Part shown: in pieces, positions 1 through 7,890 of the stretch | Layout of the letters: each line of letters starts with the position of its first letter | Position numbering within the stretch: the first letter of the stretch is position 1 | Source: an uncultured Eubacteriales bacterium | Lineage (GTDB): Bacteria > Bacillota > Clostridia > Christensenellales > UBA1242 | DNA: 34,996 nucleotides | Reading direction: 5' to 3' | Assembly: GCA_900557645.1 (NCBI GenBank) | Contig: USSZ01000007.1 | Span: forward strand, 1-34,996 | Made by a program: the position numbers and the translations under genes | Notes under the pieces: generated by a model | Database searches by the model: none | What the model was told of the DNA's origin: nothing | Seen by the model: only the letters and a program-made list of their open reading frames with translations

Positions 1-1455
1 TGCCTGCAAAATTTCCTCTTCTGTTGCATTATTTTTAGCCATTAACAAATTATCCTTAATACTCATATCAAAAATATACGGGAACTGATTAACTAGTGAT
101 ATTGAATTACGTAGAGTTTCTTTATCAAGGTCATTGATATTAACATCATCTATTAAAATCTCGCCATCATCAACTTCATACATCTTTGACATTAAATTTA
201 AGATGGTTGATTTTCCACTTCCTGATTTACCTACAAAAGCAACTGTTGAGTTAGGTGCTATTTTAAAAGATAAGTTATTAAAGACTTCATTTCTAGATTT
301 TATAATTTCGTCTTCATTTTCATTTTTAATATTTACATTTTTCTTGTTTAAATCATTATTTTCTTTATTTCTTTCATCAACATATCCATAAGATACATTT
401 CTAAATTCAATTTTACCTACAACTTTTTCAAGTTTTACATTGCCAAATTTTTCAATTTTAAATTTATTTTCATCATATAATTCAAATATTCGTTTACTAT
501 AAAATTTTGTATCAGCGACAATTTCAAAAATATTTGCACTATATAATACAAGTTGATGTAAAACATTTTTATTTGAATATATAATCATAAATGACGCAAA
601 AGTAAGAAGTCCTTTATCAACCATAACAACACCGAGCGTAAGAATTATTATACTTGCAATTTCCAGTATAATATTTCTGCCACCTTGAAGCAAAGAAGAA
701 TGCATTGATAGATCATAAACCGATTTATTAAAGTCGTTGTAATTTTTCTCGGATATGCTTTTTAATTGTTCTTCAAGACCTAAAGACTTGATATCTTTTT
801 CACTTTTTACAATTTCAGTAGTTAAAGAATTTATTTTATCTCTATTTTTTGTCATAATTTTCATATCTTTTTTACGTTTTTTTAACCTATATCTTTCTAC
901 GACAAAACAAATTCCAATAATAGCAACACCTATCAAACCAATAATATAATTAATAACAATTACATAGATTAATATTACAACAGTTGAAATAATACCAGAA
1001 ATATAATCAACGATACCTACAAGTCTATTTATTAAAACCTGTGGATCACTTACAATTCTTTGAACAAATGTCCCTGTATTGTTATTTGAATATGCTTGCG
1101 AACTGAGTTTAAAAGCCTGATATGCCAAATCATTATTAATTTTATTAACAATTTTTGTAGAAAATTTGTTATAAATAATATTTATCATAACTTTTATTAT
1201 AATATTTAACAAAGATAAACAAGTCGCAAATAAAAACATAATTAGTGCTTCTTTAAACAACGCATTATTGTTTATAGCCTGCGTTAATTTATCAAGCGCA
1301 TTTGCAAAAATTATTGTTAAAAAGGTTGAACAAGCAATATTTAAAGTAGTAAACAAAATATATAAAAAAATTCCTAATTTTTGATCTTTTAAATAATAAA
1401 AAATCGTCCTATTTGATTTTTTATTAATTTGGTTTTCTTTTGATTTTTTTCTCAT
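1..1455 (-). CDS. ABC transporter, fused membrane and ATPase domains (3' end cut by window)
   Basis: This is the first 485 codons of an exporter-type half transporter whose end lies beyond base 1. The ATG at 1455 follows a GAGAGGG ribosome binding site. Residues about 25-330 are a hydrophobic region with several membrane helices, typical of an ABC exporter domain. The nucleotide-binding domain follows, with Walker A GKSGSGKST at about residues 409-417 and a Q-loop (VNQFPYIF). The signature motif and Walker B would lie outside the window. An Asn/Lys/Glu-rich insertion of about 30 residues sits in the ATPase domain before Walker A, which is unusual. The substrate cannot be told; such proteins usually work as homo- or heterodimers in the cytoplasmic membrane. 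The gene is separated from rnr by a terminator and has its own promoter. Confidence 0.9.
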   Translation of the reverse strand, partial: MRKKSKENQINKKSNRTIFYYLKDQKLGIFLYILFTTLNIACSTFLTIIFANALDKLTQAINNNALFKEALIMFLFATCLSLLNIIIKVMINIIYNKFSTKIVNKINNDLAYQAFKLSSQAYSNNNTGTFVQRIVSDPQVLINRLVGIVDYISGIISTVVILIYVIVINYIIGLIGVAIIGICFVVERYRLKKRKKDMKIMTKNRDKINSLTTEIVKSEKDIKSLGLEEQLKSISEKNYNDFNKSVYDLSMHSSLLQGGRNIILEIASIIILTLGVVMVDKGLLTFASFMIIYSNKNVLHQLVLYSANIFEIVADTKFYSKRIFELYDENKFKIEKFGNVKLEKVVGKIEFRNVSYGYVDERNKENNDLNKKNVNIKNENEDEIIKSRNEVFNNLSFKIAPNSTVAFVGKSGSGKSTILNLMSKMYEVDDGEILIDDVNINDLDKETLRNSISLVNQFPYIFDMSIKDNLLMAKNNATEEEILQA

Positions 1456-1510
1456 CTTTTATCCCTCTCAATCAAAAATAAGATTTTAATACAATGCTCA
1501 AGTATTATAA

Positions 1511-1539
1511 ATATTAAATCAAAATTTTATTAAAGTCAA
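1511..1539 (-). promoter_or_regulatory. Sigma-A-type promoter of the ABC transporter gene
   Basis: On the minus strand there is a TTGACT box (1534-1539), a 17-base spacer and a TAATAT box (1511-1516). It lies between the rnr terminator and the transporter start codon. Confidence 0.7.
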
Positions 1540-1550
1540 CATATAAAATA

Positions 1551-1576
1551 AAAAACAGACGAATCGTCTGTTTTTT
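1551..1576 (-). terminator. Intrinsic terminator after rnr
   Basis: AAAAACAGACGA is followed almost at once by its reverse complement. The T-run on each side makes it usable in both directions. It starts just after the TAA of rnr and separates rnr from the transporter gene. Confidence 0.85.
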
Positions 1577-1577
1577 A

Positions 1578-4433
1578 TTACTCATCTTGTTTGTCATCTT
1601 CAATTTCTGTTTCTTCAAGAAGATAACTTTCAAAATCATCAAGTTCTCTCATTTTCGTTTTCTCAATCTTCTTACGTCTGGCAATATTTTGAGTTTTATT
1701 TGCTTCATATGCTTCTTTCGCACTTATAAAATCAGGACCACCTCTATTAATTGTTTCTCTTTTTAATTTGCGTCCTTTTGCATCAATCATATCTTCCATT
1801 TTTTCTGTAACTTCATGTTGTGCAATTTTATATAATCTATTTGCATTCATTCTTTCTCTCTTTAAACTTCCTTGAGATGGAACTTTTTGCAAACGTTCAG
1901 CATTATCACCAAAGTTAGGGAAATTATAACTTGAATGTTCTTGTTGAAGATTAGAACTTGCAAAAACTTGTCTTGTAATTCTGTCTGCTTGGGCAATTCT
2001 AAATGAAATTGGAGAGCAAAGTTTTATGAGTGGAACTCTTGATTCACGATTAATAAGTGCACTTCCAAAAGGAGAAATAACTATATTTTTAGTATTTATT
2101 CCCTTATTCTCTAAAAGTTCACCTGCAGGAATTTGAACTTTGATTCCTTTTTCTTCATTTTCAACCAAAACTACTATATCATCAATAGTTGCATATTTAC
2201 TGTCATTAAGTTTTTTAAATCCACAAACATACCCTTTCATAACATCATCAATATGGCCTTCACAATAAATTGCAGAATCAACTTCTTTAAATTCTCTTTC
2301 GGCAGCATCATTTTCATCTTGCATTTGATTTGCCCATTGACAAATATCTCGAACATAATCTTCGCTTAACATTTCTTTGCCTTTCATAAATGCAAGAATA
2401 TTATAATGAGTTATATAATCTGTAATTCTTCTTATAGGCGAAGTTGTATGAGAATAGTGTTCACTTTGCAGACCAAAGTGGCTTATTTCTTGATCTAAAC
2501 TATCAACAATGTCTTTCATATTAACAACTGTTGCAACTTCACTGTTATTTTCATTACTATTTTTTTGTTTTTGCTTATTTATACGTCTTGATTTGTTACT
2601 TATAAATCCAACTTCTTCTGGATTAGTTGAAATGTTATATTTTGCTTTACTTTGCATTCTTACTAAAAAATTGTTTACTATCTTTTCTTGATTTGTATCT
2701 TTAACACTTGCAATAATTTTTCTAATAGAGTTAGGAGAAAGTTCACCATCAAAAGGAATATTCATATATCCAAAAAATTCTTCTGCTTGTTCAAATTTAC
2801 TTTCATTTGGTGCTTCGTGAACTCTGTAAATATTAGGAATTCCATTTTCCTTTGCAAATTGGGCTGTTGCTTCATTTGCAGTAAGCATAAATGCTTCGAT
2901 TACTTTATGATATTTGATATGTTCTTGCTGTTTAATATCAATTATATTAGACATATCTTCATTAAATTCAACATCATATTCATCATTAGTATTAAATTCA
3001 ATTAATTCACGCTTTTTAAAACCTTTCCAAAGAATATCTGATGCTTTTTCATTCATAACAACTTGTTCTTCTTTAGAAAGTTCTTCTCCGCTTGCAATTT
3101 TTTCTCTTAATTTTTCAAGAGTAATTTGTGGATTGTTATCACAAATCTCTTGTGCTTTTTCATAACTATATTTTTCATGACTTTGAATAACTGTATCCAT
3201 AATTTTACTTTCTTTAGGAATTCCAGTTTTAGGGTCAACAACAGTTTTTATAACAAAAGCCAAGCGATCTACATTAGGATTTAAAGAACAAATATTTGTT
3301 GAAAGTTCTGGAGGGAGAATGTTATATGCCTTATTAGGAGCATATGTTGTAAACGCACCACGTATATAACGTTTTCCGATTTCACTGTTTAAATAAACAT
3401 ATTTTGAAACATTTGCAACTGCAGTATAAACAACTAGATTTCCATTTTTGTCAAAAGTAGAATAAATTGCATCATCCATATCTTTACAAGTTGCAGGGTC
3501 TGTTGTCGTAAATTGCAAATTTCTTAAATCAACGATTCTTTCACTACCATTTCCTGATAAAACTGTTCCTTTTTCATCTGTAAGTGTAAAATCACTTAAA
3601 TCAACTTCCGTTGGGATTTTTTTAATTTCTTTTTCTAAAAACTCCCCTCCCCAATCCATGTTTGCACCATGACTTTCTGCTATAGCATCATATTCTGCAA
3701 TTGGATTTCCTGCTTCGCCTTTTATTTCTTTTATAAAGCCCATTGCAGGAGAAAAGCCATCTTCATCAGTAATTATTTCCATTGTGCAAATCTTATCTTG
3801 GTATTGAGCCATAGTTGATTTTTCATTCAATATGCTGATATTCTTCTTAAATCTTGATTTATCATTAGGAATAAATACAAGTTCATCATGATTTAATTTC
3901 ATAACTCTGCCATAAACTATATTGCCTTGACCATTTTCAGTTTCAAAAATTGAAGGTGCTTGGCGTCTTGGCTTTGAAGAAGATGCTTCGTTTTCTTGCA
4001 AAGTAAATTCATTTTCTTTTGATATTATAAAAGGAATATCTGGTCGGTTTCCATAAAAATTAAATCCAACCACTACCCTTTCATTAGACCTAAATCCTTT
4101 GGCATCACGAAGATCTATGCCATATTCATGATTATCTCCATCAAAAACTACATAACCAAAATTTTTGTTACTTTTAGTAAAAAATGTTCCATGTCTTACT
4201 GCTTCAGGATTTATCATAATCTCTTTGCCTCGAACGATAACACGACCATCAGATTTCAACCCTTCAATAGCAGTATCAAATTTATTACCTGATTCGACAA
4301 CTTTGTGTTTAACAAATTTTGTTCTTAAAGTAAATAAATCATAAGGTCCTTTTGATGTTTCTTTAGCAATTTCTCTATAAACACGTTCTTTGATAATATT
4401 GCTTTTCATATTTCTTTTGTTTTGGATACCCAT
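1578..4433 (-). CDS. rnr: Ribonuclease R-like 3'-5' exoribonuclease (RNase II family)
   Basis: This 951-residue RNB-domain exonuclease would degrade structured RNA from the 3' end in the cytoplasm. The metal-binding motif TTDPATCKDMDDA places aspartates at D312, D318, D320 and D321 with the spacing of the RNase II/R active site. SHTTSPIRRITDYITHY matches the family TSPIRR motif. The N-terminus looks like a winged-helix domain followed by cold-shock domains. A weak S1-like segment follows the RNB domain, and the C-terminal 150 residues are rich in Lys, Arg and Glu. The protein is longer than typical RNase R (about 700-810 residues) and the motifs are divergent. The ATG at 4433 has an AGGGGG ribosome binding site six bases upstream. 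No smpB or secG neighbour is present. Confidence 0.88.
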   Translation of the reverse strand: MGIQNKRNMKSNIIKERVYREIAKETSKGPYDLFTLRTKFVKHKVVESGNKFDTAIEGLKSDGRVIVRGKEIMINPEAVRHGTFFTKSNKNFGYVVFDGDNHEYGIDLRDAKGFRSNERVVVGFNFYGNRPDIPFIISKENEFTLQENEASSSKPRRQAPSIFETENGQGNIVYGRVMKLNHDELVFIPNDKSRFKKNISILNEKSTMAQYQDKICTMEIITDEDGFSPAMGFIKEIKGEAGNPIAEYDAIAESHGANMDWGGEFLEKEIKKIPTEVDLSDFTLTDEKGTVLSGNGSERIVDLRNLQFTTTDPATCKDMDDAIYSTFDKNGNLVVYTAVANVSKYVYLNSEIGKRYIRGAFTTYAPNKAYNILPPELSTNICSLNPNVDRLAFVIKTVVDPKTGIPKESKIMDTVIQSHEKYSYEKAQEICDNNPQITLEKLREKIASGEELSKEEQVVMNEKASDILWKGFKKRELIEFNTNDEYDVEFNEDMSNIIDIKQQEHIKYHKVIEAFMLTANEATAQFAKENGIPNIYRVHEAPNESKFEQAEEFFGYMNIPFDGELSPNSIRKIIASVKDTNQEKIVNNFLVRMQSKAKYNISTNPEEVGFISNKSRRINKQKQKNSNENNSEVATVVNMKDIVDSLDQEISHFGLQSEHYSHTTSPIRRITDYITHYNILAFMKGKEMLSEDYVRDICQWANQMQDENDAAEREFKEVDSAIYCEGHIDDVMKGYVCGFKKLNDSKYATIDDIVVLVENEEKGIKVQIPAGELLENKGINTKNIVISPFGSALINRESRVPLIKLCSPISFRIAQADRITRQVFASSNLQQEHSSYNFPNFGDNAERLQKVPSQGSLKRERMNANRLYKIAQHEVTEKMEDMIDAKGRKLKRETINRGGPDFISAKEAYEANKTQNIARRKKIEKTKMRELDDFESYLLEETEIEDDKQDE

Positions 4434-4563
4434 TTAATCCCCCTTCCTCTTTTATATTTTCATGATAACACATTATTAAAAACAAATCAATACTAATGTA
4501 GTCAAAATATTTATTTAATTATAAATTCAACTTTTAAATTTAAAAAATTAATTTGCTTGATAC

Positions 4564-4593
4564 TTGCTCAAAAATGCTATTTTATGATATAAT
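4564..4593 (+). promoter_or_regulatory. Sigma-A promoter with extended -10 for the HAD gene
   Basis: TTGCTC (4564-4569), an 18-base spacer and TGATATAAT, an extended -10 with TATAAT at 4588-4593. It is 25 bases before the ATG of the HAD phosphatase. Confidence 0.65.
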
Positions 4594-4617
4594 TATTTTG
4601 CTTAAAAGGGAATTTAT

Positions 4618-5166
4618 ATGACAGGATACGATTTTGATAAAACCATTTATGATGGCGATTGCTTTATTGATTTTTATAAATATTGTCTAATAAAAAGACC
4701 TTATTTAATATTATATATTCCATTTCAAATTTTACTCGCAATTTTTACCTTTTTTAACCGACAATATTTAAAGCAATTTTTTGCAAGTTATCTTATTTTT
4801 GTGTATAAAAAAGATGATTTAATTGAAAAATTTTGGAATAAAAATATGTCCAAAATCAAAGATTGGTATTTCAGGCAAAAAAAAGATGATGACATTATTA
4901 TTTCTGCAAGTCCTTATTTTTTATTAAAACCTATTTGTAATAGAATTGGACTTAAAAACTTAATTGCAACTGATATGGATATAAATACTGGCATAATAAA
5001 AGGCAAAAATTGTTACGGAGAACAAAAGGTTTATGCTTTTAAAGAAAAATATCCAAATATAAAATTAGATGCTTTTTATTCAGATAGCAAAAGTGATTTG
5101 TATATGATAGCAATTTCACAACATGGATATATAATAACAAAGACGCACCGATTAAAAATAAAATAA
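4618..5166 (+). CDS. HAD-superfamily phosphatase, subfamily IB-like
   Basis: This 182-residue protein has the four HAD motifs in order. Motif I is DFDKTIYDGD near the N-terminus, with the nucleophilic Asp and acid/base Asp. Motif II is IIISASP (Ser), a Lys sits in GEQKVYAFKEK, and motif IV is YSDSKSD with its Asp pair. Residues about 28-45 and 55-66 in the cap region are hydrophobic, suggesting a membrane-associated substrate, as in HAD-IB enzymes acting on phospholipids or phosphoserine. The true substrate is unknown. An AAGGGA ribosome binding site and an extended -10 promoter precede the ATG. It stands alone and converges on the next gene, with a shared terminator at its end. Confidence 0.8.
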   Translation: MTGYDFDKTIYDGDCFIDFYKYCLIKRPYLILYIPFQILLAIFTFFNRQYLKQFFASYLIFVYKKDDLIEKFWNKNMSKIKDWYFRQKKDDDIIISASPYFLLKPICNRIGLKNLIATDMDINTGIIKGKNCYGEQKVYAFKEKYPNIKLDAFYSDSKSDLYMIAISQHGYIITKTHRLKIK

Positions 5167-5190
5167 AAGGCTTTAAAACCTTTTATTTTT
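5163..5190. terminator. Bidirectional terminator between convergent genes
   Basis: ATAAAAGG and CCTTTTAT arms enclose an 8-base loop, followed by a T-rich run rightward. The hairpin overlaps the stop codons of both converging genes. Confidence 0.75.
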
Positions 5191-5926
5191 TATTATTGTT
5201 TACTTTTGATCTATTTTTACCTTTTGAATTTTTATATTCTTCAACACTTAATTCAAGCAATTTCTTTAAATCTTTTTCATCAATTTTAATAAATTTTTCA
5301 ATTCTATCTTGACCAAAAATATAAATTCCACGTCTATAAATTAAATATGTTTTATCAAACAATCTATTTACAAACATACTATTAGTCAAATCAAACATAT
5401 AAAAACATATTCTTGCAAGATCACTACTACGTTCTCTTAACAAAGAAGAAATAACCAAATTTTTAGATTTTACACCATCATAATTTCCACGATTTAATTT
5501 TTTTAACTTGTTTTCATACATTTTTGCAAAAATATATGGAACAAAACCTATATTAATCACATCTTGATTAACATAAATCTTTCCAAGTCCTTTATCAATT
5601 TTTTCCATTTTAAAAATATGACTTTCTTCATTATTAACATTATAATGAAGTTGACTACGAAGACGAGAAAACATTTCTTTTCTTTCATATTTATTTCTTA
5701 TCTGTATGCATTTGTTATAATCATTTTTATATTTTTCACATTCGTTTTTAAGTTCATTTATGCAATAATCAACATCAAGTTCGCACATCGTTACTTCAAT
5801 TCCAATACTTTTATCTTTAGTATATAAATCTGGCAACTTTAAAATTTGATTATCTCCCCCAATCAACTTATTATCATAAATATATTTATTTAAAATGTTT
5901 TTAACTAAAATTTCATTAAATTTCAT
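5183..5926 (-). CDS. Uncharacterized protein, possible PD-(D/E)XK-like nuclease
   Basis: I do not recognise this 247-residue protein. The segment LPDLYTKDKSIGIEVTMCELD near residue 30 recalls the PD...ExK-type core of restriction-like nucleases (Asp, then a strand ending in E-V-T in place of E-x-K), but that is weak evidence. The rest is Lys/Asn-rich and has no membrane segment. I chose the ATG at 5926 because AGGTGA lies just upstream; an upstream in-frame GTG (5935) is part of that ribosome binding site. It is transcribed alone, away from the cloverleaf repeat at 6011-6096. A DNA-binding or nuclease role is only a guess. Confidence 0.6.
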   Translation of the reverse strand: MKFNEILVKNILNKYIYDNKLIGGDNQILKLPDLYTKDKSIGIEVTMCELDVDYCINELKNECEKYKNDYNKCIQIRNKYERKEMFSRLRSQLHYNVNNEESHIFKMEKIDKGLGKIYVNQDVINIGFVPYIFAKMYENKLKKLNRGNYDGVKSKNLVISSLLRERSSDLARICFYMFDLTNSMFVNRLFDKTYLIYRRGIYIFGQDRIEKFIKIDEKDLKKLLELSVEEYKNSKGKNRSKVNNNKK

Positions 5927-6010
5927 GATTTTCACCTATTATTTTGTTATTTTTTCAAATTTATCAAAAATTATCTGTCTATTACTAGCATTCATAATTA
6001 TATATTAACG

Positions 6011-6096
6011 ACAACTATAGAAAGGCAAGCCTTGCTTGCAAAAACTAATGTTTTAAAATTTTGAAAACTTTTTCAAAATTTTCTTTCTATAGTTGT
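6011..6096. repeat. Cloverleaf palindrome A (outer stem plus three abutting hairpins)
   Basis: A perfect 14-bp outer stem (ACAACTATAGAAAG at 6011-6024, its complement at 6083-6096) encloses three hairpins: 6025-6039 (GCAAGC/GCTTGC, 3-base loop), 6041-6054 (AAAAC/GTTTT, 4-base loop) and 6055-6082 (about 12 bp built from AAAATTTTGAAA). Only base 6040 is unpaired between stems. A T-run follows the right arm, so as RNA it could also terminate transcription rightward. It has the same architecture as 19815-19888 and 34868-34950 but a different sequence. Its function is unknown. Confidence 0.8.
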
Positions 6097-6216
6097 TTTT
6101 TATTTTTAATATTATAACATAGATAAATTCATTTAAAAATAATTTTCATTAAATTCCAATAAATTTTATAATATATTTAATTTTTTTAATTAAAAATAAC
6201 TAAAAATATAAATTAT

Positions 6217-6288
6217 GTGATGTTAAAATTTTATGATAAAAGAATTTTAATAAATTCTAACGAATTTGTGTGCTTTGCACATTATCAC
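6217..6288. repeat. Probable decayed cloverleaf palindrome D
   Basis: Short outer arms GTGAT (6217-6221) and ATCAC (6284-6288) enclose hairpins at 6223-6250 (TTAAAATT/AATTTTAA plus inner pairs), 6252-6267 (AAATTC-TAAC-GAATTT) and 6269-6281 (TGTGC-TTT-GCACA), with one to two unpaired bases between them. Read on the minus strand, the hairpin sizes are 13, 16 and 28, the same small-medium-large order as the perfect copies. The outer stem is short, so this is less certain. The rest of the gene-free stretch 5927-6434 is AT-rich, with only the promoter at 6397-6402 visible. Confidence 0.45.
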
Positions 6289-6393
6289 TATTTGTATAAC
6301 CATCAGTCTCACCCTTGCAAGCAAGTTTGTCTTCAGGTAATATAAATTATTTAATATCCATTCGTCATTTTATTTTTTTATCAAATATTTTTA

Positions 6394-6402
6394 TGTTATA
6401 AT
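6394..6402 (+). promoter_or_regulatory. Extended -10 promoter element of the FAD dehydrogenase gene
   Basis: TGTTATAAT (TGn plus TATAAT at 6397-6402) lies 32 bases before the start codon. The -35 region is only a T-run, which fits an extended -10 promoter. Confidence 0.6.
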
Positions 6403-6434
6403 AAATATGTTGAAAAATAAGGATGGAGGGAAAA

Positions 6435-7826
6435 ATGATTTATGATGTACTTATAGTCGGTGCTGGTCCTGCAGGATTATTTACTGCTTATGAACTAATT
6501 ACAAAAAATCAAAATTTAAAAATTTGTCTTATCGACCAAGGAAGAAGAGCAAAAAATAGAGTTTGTCCTATGAAAAAAACTGGGAAATGCATCAACTGTC
6601 AACCTTGTCAAATTCTTTCAGGGTTTGGTGGTGCAGGAACTTTTAGTGATGGAAAACTCAACTTTATCCCAAAACTCGGGAAAAGCGATTTATTTAAGTA
6701 TATGTCAGAAAGCGAAGCATATAAATTAATTGATGATACAGAAGAAATATTTAATAAATTTGGTATGGACGCAGAAGTTTATCCAAAAAGTTCACAAAAA
6801 AGTGAAGAAATAAAAAAAGATGTTACTGTTAAAGGAGCAAGACTTCTTTTAATAAAACAAAAACATTTAGGTTCTGACACTCTACCTACTCATATTGAAA
6901 AATTTACTCAATATCTTGAAAATCATGGAGTAGAAATTATTGAGTGTGGCGATGTCATAGATATCGAGCAAGATTCACAAAATATAAATTTTATTACATA
7001 CAAAAAAGATAATCAAAAAAATATTGTTCAATCAAAATACGTTGTAGTTGCTCCAGGACGAACAGGTGCTGGCTGGGTTCAAACATTATTAGATAAACAT
7101 AAAATTCCCTATACTTCTCAAAGCATAGAAATTGGTGTGCGAGTAGAAGTAAGAAAAGAAATTTTACAAAGTATAACAGATGTAATATATGACCCTACAA
7201 TTTTTATCAAAACAAAAACTTATGGTGATGAAATAAGAACTTTTTGCACAAATCCTGGTGGATATGTTACTAAAGAAAATTACTATGGTTACATATGTGT
7301 AAATGGTCATGCACTCAAACATACTAAATCAAATAATTCAAACTTTGCTTTCATCAGTAAAGTTACATTAACGCAACCTGTAACAAATACCAGACAATAT
7401 GGTGAATCAATTGCACGTATTGCAAATGTGCTAGGCGACAATAAGCCTATTGTTCAAACACTTAAAGACTTAAGAAACGGAAGACGTAGCGAATGGCATA
7501 GAATCAATAAAGGTTTTATTGAACCAACATTAAAAGATTGTGTTGCAGGAGATCTTGCTTTAGTTCTGCCTTACCGAATAATAACAAATATTTTAGAAGG
7601 ACTTGAAGAACTTGACAAAATTATCCCTGGTGTAAATAATGATGAAACTTTGTTGTATGGACCTGAAATCAAATTCTTTTCAAACGAAATAGAAACTGAT
7701 AATAACTTTAAAGTTAAAAACAAAAATTTATATTTTATAGGAGACGGTGCTGGAAAAGCAGGAAATATTGTAGTTGCTGCAGCAACTGGACTTGTTGCGG
7801 CGAGAGATATAATAAGTAAAATTTAA
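6435..7826 (+). CDS. FAD-dependent dehydrogenase (COG2509-type)
   Basis: This 463-residue flavoprotein opens with the dinucleotide-binding motif DVLIVGAGPAGL and ends with a second FAD-contact motif, FIGDGAGKAGNIVVAAATG, the layout of the family of uncharacterized FAD-dependent dehydrogenases widespread in anaerobes. A Cys cluster (CPMKKTGKCINCQPC, residues about 43-57), followed by GFGGAGTFSDGKL, is typical of this family and may be a redox or metal site. The substrate is unknown. I start at the ATG at 6435 because GGAGGG at 6425-6430 is its ribosome binding site; the ATG at 6423 overlaps that site. It is a single-gene unit ended by the terminator at 7843-7877. Confidence 0.85.
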   Translation: MIYDVLIVGAGPAGLFTAYELITKNQNLKICLIDQGRRAKNRVCPMKKTGKCINCQPCQILSGFGGAGTFSDGKLNFIPKLGKSDLFKYMSESEAYKLIDDTEEIFNKFGMDAEVYPKSSQKSEEIKKDVTVKGARLLLIKQKHLGSDTLPTHIEKFTQYLENHGVEIIECGDVIDIEQDSQNINFITYKKDNQKNIVQSKYVVVAPGRTGAGWVQTLLDKHKIPYTSQSIEIGVRVEVRKEILQSITDVIYDPTIFIKTKTYGDEIRTFCTNPGGYVTKENYYGYICVNGHALKHTKSNNSNFAFISKVTLTQPVTNTRQYGESIARIANVLGDNKPIVQTLKDLRNGRRSEWHRINKGFIEPTLKDCVAGDLALVLPYRIITNILEGLEELDKIIPGVNNDETLLYGPEIKFFSNEIETDNNFKVKNKNLYFIGDGAGKAGNIVVAAATGLVAARDIISKI

Positions 7827-7842
7827 CAATATATTTGATATT

Positions 7843-7877
7843 AAAAAAAGATGTGTTTTTAATGCACATCTTTTTTT
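7843..7877. terminator. Bidirectional terminator
   Basis: A 13-bp stem with core AGATGTG/CACATCT, a 9-base loop and flanking A and T runs. It lies between the convergent FAD dehydrogenase and DXS-like genes. Confidence 0.88.
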
Positions 7878-7890
7878 ATTATTTAAAAAT

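Noticed and set aside
134..391. Rightward reading frames over the ABC transporter (also 755-949)
   Set aside because: They are antisense to the clear transporter frame, lack ribosome binding sites and have low-complexity products.
2133..3165. Four rightward reading frames over rnr
   Set aside because: Antisense to conserved RNase R coding sequence; no family resemblance or ribosome binding sites.
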